From the NCBI GenBank assembly GCA_026770025.1, contig JAMXDE010000027.1, positions 682,001-746,000 of the forward strand: a DNA stretch of 64,000 nucleotides. The letters are read 5' to 3'. How positions within the stretch are numbered: position 1 is the stretch's first letter; each line of letters starts with the position of its first letter. Below the pieces are notes generated by a model, which was given only the letters and a program-made list of their open reading frames with translations, did no database searches and was not told where the DNA came from. Made by a program: the position numbers and the translations under genes. Of the stretch, positions 40,459-52,900 are shown in pieces. This DNA is from Craspedostauros australis (Eukaryota; Bacillariophyta; Bacillariophyceae; Mastogloiales; Achnanthaceae).

Positions 40459-43400
40459 TCAAATGACTTGTCGTGTGTGTGTTGACGCTGTCGAGGTACC
40501 ACGTTGCCCCGCTTCCCTGTCTCTCCTTGTTGCTTCTGCTGCCGCCGCTTCAGCGAGGACATCTCGTGCCAGTCCTTGCGTGATGTCCTCGCCCTTCAAT
40601 TCCCATTCCTTGCGATTGGCCAAGGCGTAGTTCAGATACTCATCGCTCGATTTACCAAACACGCCACACTCCTTCAGCTTCTTCGCCAGAGGGATGATGT
40701 AAAAGTCGAAGAACCCGATCTCGCCCTTGTACCACGTTTCGATGGGATCGCTTGGTGCCCTTCCGTCCTTGTAGGCGGCGTAACACTCCTTGAAATACCG
40801 CTCGTTCCACTTCCTGTACACATGCCAGTGCTGCATGGTGTGCGCCACATCCGAGGCCTGGATCAGATGCTCGATCACGATCGTTGCCTTTCGGTTGGTG
40901 GCATCGGTCACGAGGTCCTGTTCTGGACGGTCGACGCTGCCGTCCCCCGAAGATACCTTGAATGCCTTGTCCCACCGACCATTGCGCAGCTGCTTCAGGT
41001 CCTTGTCGACGATGTCAGTCGCCATCACGGCGTTGATCACGAGCTTGCGGAAGCGATCGAGCTCGTCGAAGGATCCGCAGATGCAGGAACGCAGATCGGC
41101 GTATTCGTCCATCATGAACATGTCCCATGCGAGCACCAGCGAGTTCTGCTCCGCCACGGATCGGTTGTGGTAGATCTTCGAGATCCGGGTATTCTCCTTC
41201 ACCAGCTGGGCGTTGGGCACACCTGCATGGTCCGCGTCGTGGATGAGCGCCGAGAATGCACATGCGAACTGCGTCAACGGATCGGATGAGATGCCGTAGG
41301 TGTGATCGTGCAGGGTCGCCGCGGCGCTTTGGGCAGCCTGCACGTCGGATGAGAATGCACGCGAAGACCGAGTGCCAGGCTTGCTGTTTTGGTGAGTCTC
41401 ATTCGCCACCGATGCAGCGTCTTTCCGCATCTTGAACTCATCGGCCGTCGGAGCGACGATGCGGGATAGCAGCTTGATGACGGACATGGTCACGTGAGAT
41501 GCATGTTCGAAGTTGTGGAAGGAGTTGCTCTCGTTGTACAGTTGCGCGATAGCTGTGATAAAGGACCGGAGCTGCTTGGTCACGGCAGCTGGAACTTCTA
41601 CCGCCTCCCCGTCGAGCTCTTCGGTCGTCGCTTGCTCCACGTCTGGATGGAACGGAGGGAGGTAGATGATCTCCTGGACCTCGTTGAGGGGGAACTTCAT
41701 GAAGTCAATCCCAGATTGCTCCTGCTGCTCTTGCCGCTGCCGCAGGTGGAACTCCAACATGTGATCGGATGTGGAAGCCTTCTTCGTTGGGATCTTTGTC
41801 ATGTGTCGACGGTACACCATGATGCGCTGCATCAGCGTTGTCATCATCTCGACATTCCAGTTGACCAACCGCATCGTCCGCTCACTCATGCCGCCATGCA
41901 TTGCATCGGACGAGGCCCCACCCGTTCCTTTTGGACCGACCGAGTCAGACAGGCTGCCGTTTGTACCCACAGTGTCCGTGGCCACGTTGAGGCCATCGGG
42001 TCCCTGTTCTTGGATGCGCTTGATCCAAAATCTGTTGGGAGTAAACGTGAGCATAGGATGTGTGAAGTATCGTAGAAGAGTCGGAAAAGCAGAGAAGACG
42101 TTTGGATCGATACAATGTGTGAGAGTGCATGCGTAGCAGAAGCATTCTGGCAGGCGTAGTATGAGAAGACCATTGACGTCCGCCCTCTCCATCACCACAC
42201 GAGTCAGCAAGGCATGGCGCGGCACATGACAGCACAGTACAACGCAACACAGCACATCGGCGTCAAATACGCCATACGAGTACGTACGTTTGCATTTCCC
42301 CTTTGCCTTTGGCATGCACCAGCCCATCCCTCTTGGTAACCCAATGTCCCTTATCGCAAACAGTGAGACAGTCTGCTGTTTCTGCCGAAATGTGGATGCG
42401 GCCGATCTGGCCGGTACTCTCCATGCGCGAGGCGGTGTTCATCGTGTCTCCAAACAGCTGGAATCGAGCTCGCTCGCCGCGCAGCACGCCAGCTGTCACC
42501 GGGCCCGAATGGATGCCAATGCGCAACGAGAGCTCGGCAGTGTCTGGCCCGTGAGAGATCTCCAAGTCCTTGGTCATGGCATCCATCCTGCGGAGGATGT
42601 CGTGTGCGAAGCGGATCATGACCACGGCGTGGTCCTTCTTGTATTCGGGGATCCCAGTCGCTGCGACGTAGCAATCGGCTACAGTTTCAACCTTGAACAC
42701 CCTGCGGGCCTTTGCTAGCCGGTCGAAGGACGAGAAGATGGCCTCCAGGAACGTGAATACCTGCGATGGCTCTCGGATGGAACTCCAGGCCGTGAAGCCT
42801 GCAATGTCGGCGAACATGATGCTCGTCTCCAGGAACAGATCAGCGATCGGCTGCTTGTTCAGGTCACCGTCGTCCACGCGGCCTGCGAGGAAATTCTTCA
42901 TGTCGGCGATGCGCTTTTCCACGTCGCCATGCCCAGTTGAGTCGTGTTGGATGATCCGGTCGCGGATGTTGGAGGGGATGAGACTTGAAACGAGAGCGTT
43001 GGACTGAGCTGCTCTGGCCACCAGCTTCTCGTTGCGGCGGTGCACGAACATGTCGTAGATGTAGAAGATGATCGCGACCATGAATATCACAGCTGATACA
43101 GCGCCGGCAAAGATCCTTGGAAGAGCATTGTAGAATTGGTCTTCGAATCTTCTGGAAGGGTAGGCGAACATTGTGTATTGACAATGGTTGGGAGTTGCTG
43201 CGAAGTCAGGGTGATTGCTGAGTGACAGATCGATAGTGAATTCATACTTGTTATACTTCGAATCGTGAAAGTCGCCTGTGCAAGTTGGGACAATGTTGAG
43301 GAGAGTAGAGCAGAGTATTGGTGTACGCAGCAAGGTAGTCGGAATGGTGTGAGCGACAGTCAGCAGATGTGGATATGTTGACGTGCACACAAGTGCGAAT

Positions 43401-45191
43401 CAGGATACGCAGAGTGGTGCAATTTGTTCCTCTTCTGTGACAGCACGAACACGGATTGAGCAACCCCAAGCACAATCGCCAGGAATTGAGCTTGCAACAG
43501 TGCCAGCCAACCAATCTGCGCACACTCACCTTCTCCCTGATAAAGTGCGTCATGACCATCAATGATGTAGGTGAACGTTTGACCACAGGTATTCTTGATG
43601 ACTGCAATGATTCCCTTCATGTTGGTGGGAAGCAAGTTCCTGAGCGGCGCATCCAAGCTCACTGCGCCGCTCAGCAAACCAACAATCCTTGATGTCGGAT
43701 CTGACGCATGCTGATGGACAGGATGGAACACGAAGGAATGCGGATGGTCTGTCTTTGATGCACGGAGCCGGGAATGGTACTCAGCATGCTCTTCCTCGGT
43801 CATCACGATCTGTATTAGTCTACTGATGTCGAGTGCGCCAGTCATGATGGTCTGGTTACGAAGACGCAAGAGCGCGTTGACGATTCTATCTGGTCTGGTG
43901 GCCATGTCCCTGTTGATCAACCCGTATGTGAACGGCGGGGGGCCGAACTCCCAGGAAGGAAAACGTGAGCCAGGTCTATCAGGTGATAGGGTTGGATCGA
44001 TGGAGTATACATCGGGGTTGTATCCCACCGGCTTCAGCCTATTCGTATTACCGTACCTCCCCACGTGCCAGTCCTCGACCATCTTTTCGTAGCGCTCACT
44101 TGCGTACTTCTCCCACTCCTCTTCTTCGTCGCCTGGCTCCACTCGATGGAAGGCCCCAATGAACTCCATCTGAGACATCTGTAGGAAGTTGTCAACGTGG
44201 GTCTGGAAGGATGGCATGGTGACGAAGGGCCAGGTCTGATTCGTTGATTCGACATAGATGGACATGGAGTCCGCAAGTGTTTTGCATGCCAGCTGCAAGC
44301 GTCCAACATGACCCAGTGCATTGTCCTCAAGTGATTGTGTGACGCTTCGGTACTATCGTAGGAGCATTCGGACAGCAAGGGTGTGTAAGGTAAGCATGGT
44401 GTCGAGTCGGATCAATTGGGTGTGAGAGCATTGCTCGCATAAAGATGGACGAAGTGACGAAGCGTAGGCAGTCATGCATGGTGAACGATCGTCGACAGAA
44501 TATTGGTATGCTACGAGTAGAGCTAACCATAACACAAGAAGATGAAGATTCCCAGCCAGCTGAGCAACAGCTTCGCAGCCAACCGGTCAAGCAACGTTCT
44601 TGGTCAACACCGCGATGCTGGTCTGGTCGACTTGTATGGTACATCCAACCACACAGCCCCAAAGCCCTACAAGCCCCAAAGCCACGAAGACTCATAGTCG
44701 CAATCCCCAGCCGTACGAGCACAGCCGGTACTCACCGTGGCCTCCATGATCGAAGTTTGCTCATTGTCGAGCAGCTACGAGTATCGCCATGGTATGATAC
44801 ATTGAAAGAAGGGGAAGGACAAGGGGAGAAGCAACAGTCGTGAGCAGAGTATCGTGTCCAATCACCCGCTCTGCGTCGCCGGAGTATTCTGCGGTAGTTC
44901 CACTCGCAACGTTGCGGCACTAGAGAGCAGACCGAAGTGAGAGAAGCAACGTACCTTGTAGGTGGTGAGGCTGAGTGCCACCGCCGTGGCCAGCAGCGCC
45001 CCCGTGACAATCCAGCGCCAGCATCGGACGCTCCTCGTGTCGCGTCTGGCCACGTCGCGGATTTCCTGAACCTCGTCAACCTTGGGCTCATCGTAGGAGC
45101 TGTGGGCTGATGTCGCGTCCGAGTTGGCTACGTTGACGCTGCCATCCTCGATGGTGCCTGGTTTCCTGGAGTCTTCGTTCATCATCGTCAC
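40459..45191 (-). CDS. Receptor-type nucleotidyl cyclase-phosphodiesterase fusion, five exons
   Basis: Exons: 45191-44955, 44774-44736, 44352-43530, 43275-42288 and 42031-40459. All introns have GT..AG ends and phases agree, giving 1,219 aa. Membrane spans at about 59-77 and 421-443 enclose an extracytoplasmic sensor region (WPFVTMPSFQTH..). The class III cyclase domain (about 510-690) has metal Asp523 (FADIAGF) and Asp567, Glu563 in KVETVADCY (the guanine-type residue), Gln639 where guanylyl cyclases usually have Cys, and Asn646/Arg650 in the transition-state motif. The PDE domain (about 750-1170) has H868NFEH872, H960-D961 and D1090 (QASDVAH), a full metal-binding set. It would make and degrade a cyclic nucleotide at one membrane site. 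The architecture is known from stramenopiles and alveolates; cGMP is favoured but not certain. Confidence 0.9.
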
Positions 45192-48100
45192 CTCCCTGCT
45201 CTGACCGTACTTGTGCGAGTGCTTGTCGAGAGTTGTTGTGGTAGCGAAATGATTGATATTGTGGTTGAGATTGTGATTGTATTTGTGATTGTGTCAGTCC
45301 GCAACAGAGGACAGTAGAGCAAAGTAGAGTAGCTCGCAGCGCAGAGCACGCGGATCTGAATGTGTTGGGCATGAAATGCTTGTTCCGTACGATCTGCTCA
45401 TGCAAACATCGTGAGAGAACCAGACAAAAGAAAACAGAGAGCGCCGCCTTGCACGTTTGTTGACGCCAAGGAACAAGGCCTCCTTGAGTCGCAGAGAGAG
45501 ATGACAGCACTTCGAGTGCGAGACCCGAGCCATTATGTTCTTTGGAGCGGCCTGGGAGAGTGAAATGCGTGAACGGCTCGGCCATTTGCCAGCGTCAGTG
45601 GCTGAACGGACCAGACGACTTTTATCAAAGCACAGACACGAAGGGAAAGCGCAACGTACTCTTCGGTGTCATCTTCGTTTTCTCCAAACAAAGCCGGAAT
45701 CCTCATGTTGCTGGCGCAACCACCTTGGTTCCACGCGAAACTGTGATTCTTGTGCGCCTTCATTTGCCATCACGAACGGTTGTCGAGTGTGCGAGTACAA
45801 AGAGTACTTATGTCGTGGATGCAAGCAACAACATAGCCTCCTTGTGAACGGGCTACTTGTTTTTCTCAAAGGCCGAACAGGATGACTATGATACTACTGC
45901 TCTTGGTTCCCAAGAAGGACCAAGATGACACTTGGTGTTCCACGGACGCGTCGAATGTGGTCCGGTGAGAAGCTGGAGCGTCTTGCCAAGCCGCCCAAAG
46001 AGTTTCACGACACAATGGAACGATACTTCCGCCACCTCGCCGCAGCGCGGGAGAATCCTGAAATGTCCTCCGAAGCACCCTGGCATCCCAAGGCCCCTCT
46101 AATAGGCCTTGCCAAGAAAACCTTGGAAGCAGATACGTTTGTCGTAGAGGACGCATGTGAGACATGAATACGACGTCCGCCAACAGAAACGAATAAGCCT
46201 AAAGGTTGCGGTAAATATGGTTCAAGGTGGTTAATCCAGTTGAGATTGCGACCTCGCAGTGTGCGTAGACTGCATAGTAGAGTAGAGTGGAGTCGGGTGG
46301 AAGAGAGCTGCGGAGAGTACACCACAATGTATGGTACGCACGGTCCTGAACTCATGTCGAACACAAGCGAGACCAACGCACCACGATACAGGCACACTCG
46401 TCGCTGGTAGAGTGGAGTTGGGTGCTCTGGGAGGCTTGTTTACACCACAGTACCAAATGCAGTGTTGATTCAGGAACAGGCCAAAGCACATCGAGTATAG
46501 CACATCGAGTGCAGCCATCATAGGTTCAATGTGTGTGGGCGGCATCACCAATCGACCAATACTCTGCAAAGGTTGTTGTGCTGGCATTCTGCATGTGTAC
46601 AACAGGTTGGGCGAAAGAGGGTGTGAAGGAAAGCGGCTTGGTATAATATAGTAGATCGCAACAGTTGGATCATTTCGGCTGGGGCTCAATACTCTCAGAG
46701 CCACAAGTGTACATGCTTGTACTACTACGGTTGTCCGTGGAGTACGCTGGTCGGTACTGTGCAGGCTGGCATGGGATGCAAGTTCTGCTTCCTCAGGGCA
46801 TGTTCTCACGAACTACTCGCGCCAACAAAGATAGGAGATGCAAGACGCAGAACTCTTTCCAGAAACAGCAGAAGAGGGTAGAATGTTTGCGCGGAACATA
46901 CAGGGGCGAACCGAGGCTCGATGCAAGACAAGCTGTTCCTGTTATCATCATCGTAGCGTATCATGATGATCATGATTGGGGAAGAGGACGACGCTTTGTG
47001 GGGAAAGGAAGTCGCATAATGGAGGTGGTGGTCACTGGAGGAGCGAACGGCCCCCAGGGATATGGCAGAGCGGCGGTGAATGTATTCGAAACGAGGGCCA
47101 TCCAAGAGAGATGTCAATCATTGCATACTATAGTAGAGTACAGATACGCAAGTCTGCGCCACTCCACCTCCGCTTTTTTCTCTGTCTGATTGTCAGTTGA
47201 TTGGCATCGATTGATACGCACTGTTCGGTTGGTTGGTGAAGGAGCGAGTTCGACTGCGGCTTCGAATACTCCTGGATTTGCACGACGCAGCCACCAACTG
47301 CCTCCAAGTCCCAAAAGATACCGCCGAACACGAAACACATGTTCCATCACTCCGACTGCGATGATGCGGCTCACATCCAGCCCAAGACAAGTCATGATCG
47401 CTGCCGTGGATGCTGATTTTCTGTTTTCTGGCGTGTATTCGGAGGATGCCAGTTCACGAGGATGCATGGATGTACAAACATAATATTCTATTATATAATA
47501 TAATAGTATGCCATGTGCATGGCACGCACTGCACGAGTACATGCCAGGAAGGTGTGTATGACGTGATCGAACGCGAGGTTGTATCCCTCGGATTCGGCAT
47601 GTTAGTCGTGGAATGGTCTGCAGTCACCGCCATGGCATCAACCGCCTCTCCGGCCACGCCAAGAACCTGTGACATCTTGCAAAGTCTCTCCTTGCGGCCT
47701 GCAATGATGTCACCTGCTGATGGAAAAACCAATGATGAATCTAATCTGTATCAACCATCGGACCCTTCCATGCGATGTGGTGGGGAAGGGGATGCCTTGT
47801 CACCTTCGATGGCGATTGCGGAGATTGCCCCTCCACTGCATGGTACCGATGGTGATGAACATCGTGCAGAGCCGACGAACATGCAACAATACCATGATAC
47901 TCCCCTTGGACTCTGGTGGCGCTGGAAGTGTATTCGTACGTGTTGTTGACAATTTCGTTCCAACAAAGCGGGTGAACAGAGAGCGCCAAGGATTCGTCGT
48001 GATCTGCTGTTTTGATAGAGCATTTTCCGCAGGACTTATGGAATGCCATTCGTTTTGGAGACACGCAACACGCCACGCCAATGTGCCCCAACCAAAGAAC

Positions 48101-49964
48101 AAAGGCACATGTAACGGTATTTGCGGTATATCTCTTCATACCCATATTATGTATCGTCACACCATAACGTAAATCCAGTGGAATAGATCAGTTCAAAAGG
48201 TCCGGAAGAAAGTTGTTTGCCATGACTACTGGATGTCCCAACAGATACTTGTTGACAGTGATAATTGTTGTGATCGGGAAAATACAAAGTGGGGCATAAA
48301 ACAATCGCATTGGTCCACAATACCATCATGGGCGTTCTTTCGTTGATAATTGCAAGGTCCCAAAGCGATTGCCTCTTGTCGAATCAGAAAACGATGACAC
48401 AACGCTGACAAACAAGAGTTGAAGTGAACCGATGTAACAAGATCCCCGAAACGGTGTCGTCTGGAAAGGACAAGGCACAAGAGTCCCGCACAACAGCGCC
48501 GTGACAGGAAATGGTGCAAGTTTGAAGAGGGCCAAGGAGACAGCACGCGCAGCACACGCCGAAACAGATGGAAAAGGAGGTGGTACAATTGGAATGCAGG
48601 AACGTACGAGTGATACAAATTCCTGCCACCCAAACACTCCAAGAGCACACCATCGTTGTCGCGACAAACCGAGTTGTCCCCACAACCGACTACTCCGTCC
48701 AAACAATCAGGCAAACACATCCCACCATCACGACCGACTACAACACGGCTCTCTTGGTCCATCCATCGCAGTCCCCTGCATCCAATACAGTTGGGCACGC
48801 TGCATCTCTTGATCAGTACGCGCCAGTATCGTTCAGGACTTCCGCATTCCGCACAAGGACTGCGAGCACGACACGAGGCGGATTGTTCCTGTACCGTTTG
48901 CATCAAAGCTGTACTATACCCGCGACCACAGCAACAACAACCACAACCACAACAACAGCAACAACAACAACAACAGCAAGGACGTCGCATGATCTTGCGT
49001 GAGATCGCACAAACGGCATCAACTTGGTACGCAGTGACGCTGTCTCCCGTGATAGCGCAACGAACACAGCTGGTGCGGTAGAACCCAGAGTGTTCGCATC
49101 TCTCTGCGCGCGCTTGCCTCCATCGCGCAGACACGAGAAGCCGTTGCCATTTCTCAGGCGTTGCTTCGGAAGTATCATCTCAATCACCAATCGCCACGCA
49201 GCTGCTGCCCATTCCTGCACGCAGCACCATCGTTCGCGGACGCCGTCTCTGCATCGATTGACAAGGGAGCGTGCGCTGTTGAGTGCTTGATCCGATCTCT
49301 GGTCCGGCCATTGTTCATGTCGGGTTGGGGTCTTGCGCAGTAGCTTGGGACAAATCACATCACCAATTCAGGATCAGGTCAGGGTAAGATCAGGGTAAGA
49401 TCAGGGTCAGACTGAACCCAAAACAAAAGAGAGTCGTTGCAGCAAGACAAGTTGGGCCAAATCGAATCGAGGGTGGCCTCTGGGACAAGAAGACAAGAGA
49501 GAGAGAGAGAGAGCACCAACACGCCAACAAGAAGCGCTTTGAGTCACTGTTTGGTCTGCAAGTACCAACACTCCATCTTTCTCTTCTACTACCTGCGAAA
49601 GAAAACCATCACGGGAGCGGCGCATTCTTCTCCGTCGATTCTCATCTCCCAAAACCGTGTTGAGCCATCTCCTTGAGTCCGCCCATCAGGAGTTCAGAAC
49701 TGCGTGCGGTAATTGCTGATCTCTTCTTTGGGTTCGTTGGCGCGATCGTCATCATCATCGCAGGCATCCATCGTCGGTGTTGCACGGTCGCGTGAAACGA
49801 ATCCTGCATCACAAAACCGCCAGACGAGAGAGGTGCTCTCCTACAAGCGAGGCGCATAATCATCGTCGCCAAGGGGCAGTCCACAACACCACCACCACCA
49901 CCATCAACAACAGCAGCAACAACAGCAGCAACAACAACAGCAACAACAACAAGAAGAAGAAGAA
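45192..49964. other. Long intergenic stretch, no secure gene
   Basis: About 4.8 kb with only short, mutually overlapping frames. The best is 45925-46167 (+, 80 aa; GEKLERLAKPPKEFHD, HLAAARENPEMSSEAP), which has protein-like composition but no recognised family. Palindromes CTATTAT/ATAATAG (47488-47506) and TGCCATG/CATGGCA (47509-47524) lie side by side. (CAA/CAG)n runs occur at 48930-48980 and 49890-49960, the latter just before the next start codon. Confidence 0.5.
45925..46167 (+). CDS. Small hypothetical ORF (80 aa)
   Basis: A charged, mostly helical 80-residue frame (MTLGVPRTRRMWSGEKLERL onward) in an otherwise non-coding region. It could be an exon or a remnant. There is no motif, no paralogue in the window and no clear splice partner. 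Confidence 0.2.
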   Translation: MTLGVPRTRRMWSGEKLERLAKPPKEFHDTMERYFRHLAAARENPEMSSEAPWHPKAPLIGLAKKTLEADTFVVEDACET

Positions 49965-52900
49965 ATGATTGAAAGATCCATGTCACCGACCAAGTCGAGC
50001 CTCGCCAGCGTTGGCGGATGTAGCAGCAACATCAGTGCAAGCAACAGCAGGGACATCACAAGGGGGGACTCTCACCACAGCATCTGCATCGACGATGGCT
50101 CGCACCAGCTCGAGAACGATACGCAGGAGCGGTCGTACCATCAGCAGCAGCAGCAGCAGGACTCACGGCAACCGCACAAGCAATCCCGGTCGCCCACCGG
50201 AGGCAACGAATCCATCCGCGGCTTGGAGATCCAAATCAATCTCAATGACGTACATGATGTCAATACCGAGAACAACAACGATGGCATCAACGATGGCATC
50301 AACACGGAGGCCGCGATGGTCATCAACCGAACGCACTCCAACCGCCGGCGCACGCAGCGTCGGTCGGATTCTGCGGGAGACGATTGCCTCGACATGCCCA
50401 CGACAGACGCAGCGCCGTGGCCACCGCGAACCAGCGAGCAATGGCGCGACTTGGCCATGGCGCAGGAGCGAAGGCTCGAGGAGGATCAGGACGAACAGAA
50501 GCAGCGCCTGGAGCGGCACAACAAGCTGCTGGCGGGCGAGACCATCGCGACGTCACACCATGAGGCCGCGACGAGTGAGACTGATAGCAACGGCGACAAG
50601 CGGGAGCGACACAATCACAGACCGCGATCCGGCTCCGTCACACCGCAGGCGTCACCGGCGTTGAGCGCAACCGCTGGTTCGCTGTCGCCGATGTCGCCGA
50701 CGCGATCGAGGAAGGTGGATCAGATCACGGAGCTGCTCCTCAATTCGCCCAAGAGCCACGGCAGCGCGTCCGCGACCAACAAGGGTGACAAGGCAGCCAC
50801 GTCCGTCTCGCACAAGCTCGGCAAGCAACGCCTGGCCATGTTCGGCGGTGGCAACACGAACAACGTTGCGAACGCGGGTCCCAAGCCTCGCTCACAGCCG
50901 CCGCAGTCATCACTATCGCATCTGCCCTTCATCTCCGAATCGGCGCGCAGCCCAAGTACATCGAGCCGCAAAACGAGCACGGAACAACCGCAAACCGCCA
51001 ACAGCCATGCCAAGCTCCCAAACGGATTCCACAAGCGACAGAGCATGAGGAACGTCACCACCAACGCAGATCGGAGCCTGCCGCAGCAGCCCAAGCGCAC
51101 CAGATCCAACTCCCACACCTTTTCGACTTACGCCAACAAGCCCAACAGCACGGTCAACCCGACGTCGTTGGGAAGCAGCGGCGACGGCGTGCGCCCTGCT
51201 AGTCAGGCCACGAGGCGCACCGAGCCCAACAACAACAACAACAGACAGCGCCGCAATCCCAATCTCCCGTTGCAACAGGTGTGCTTTCGTCATTTCTCCG
51301 CATCCAGACTCGATCCAGGCGCTGATCACCATGCTGCCGAAGCAGACGCGACTGATGCCAATAGTGACAGTGACAGCGACAGCTTCCAGATACTCTCCCA
51401 TTGCGACGTTTCGTCGCTGGGGGAAGACCGGTCCTTTGGTGACGCAAGCTCGACCGGTGCCTGCGCGCAGCATCTGCGTATGCATAACGGCAACGACGAC
51501 CGACGCAACGGCGTCAATCACAACAAGAGCAGCAGCCGAAGGAGGAATGGACCGTCGCTGGATCATCATCGTGCGGGAACCAGCAGCAGCTCGAGTCCAT
51601 TCGACAAGAGCGACAGATCCAAACGACACAACCAGGAGGACAAGCATTCGCGCAATCGACAGCACCAGCGCACAAACTATCGTTTCCGATACGAAGGACC
51701 GACCGTGCTCACATCGTCCTCGGATGAAGATGGCGGCCTCATCCTCTCCCCGCTGTCGACCGAATTCTCAAAGGCCAACGCAAAGCACGGCAAGGGCCGC
51801 TCGCATGATAACCGATTCGCGGCCGGCGGCGCGCAAGAGAAGGTGCCACCGGCACCCGTCCAGCGCAAGATGCACGTCGAGGATTACGCGCCGGGACTGC
51901 CGGGCCGCACATCGAGTTCCAGCAATTTGATGCAACCGCAGACCGGTGGTGTGCACAATGTCAGCAGCTCGTCCATCCATTCCAGCACCAGCTCGCAATC
52001 CATGTTCCGTCGCCCCGATGTTTGGGTCACGCCGATCCAAAACCACCACCAGCAACAACAGAAAAAGCATCGACAAGAGGTGAAGGCCAAGCGCACGCCG
52101 CAGACGAAACGCCAAACGTCGCCATCTCCAAGATCCGGCTTGGAACAGCAGCCTTCGTTGACGAGCCTCAATTCCTACTCCGGGATGAGAACCAAAGGCA
52201 GCTTCGCCGAAGAGGGCGATGACATTATTGACGACGGCCACGATGACGATGAACGCATCGATAACACGTACGATCGATTCGCCAGCACCACCAGCAGCCG
52301 CAGGCGCGCACGCATGCTGGCAAATCCAAGCAACAACAGCTCAGCCACCGACAGCGCCCGGCACAAGTCCCTGATTGCATCCTCGCAGCACACGGCGCGA
52401 TCGGGCATTTCCAAAAGCTCCAAACCGCAACGCTCCGTGGCATCGTCCGCTCTCAACTCCTCGCTGCACACGGCCCTGGATTCGGCCAATGGTCAATACC
52501 ACGACCCATGCGCATCGCCACCACAGCTGCCGCAACTACGGCAGCCACCCAAGCGCCGCTGGAGGATCAAGCGCGTTTGGAACGTGGAAGAGCTGGACGA
52601 TCTGGAGGAGGAATACACCGCCGAAAATCCAGAGGAGCTCTACACCAACCTCCGCAATCTGTTCGGTATTCCAGGATTCCCAGGCGCCGAAGATGGTGAT
52701 GCGAACTGCGATGATTTCCATCACGCGGATGGTGCTGACCACGGCGGCATGCCAGAATTGGACAACGACGATGATTCCATGTCGACCATAAAGCCATGGA
52801 AGGTACTGAAGCTGCTGGACATCAACGGCGAATTGATCGACAACCCCAACGAGAAGGAGCGCAAGATGGACGAGAAGGAGCTGATCCATCACCTCAGCCG

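Noticed and set aside
48226..49134. 302-aa minus-strand frame with a poly-Cys run
   Set aside because: The Cys run is a (CAA/CAG)n repeat read in another frame; the rest has no protein character.
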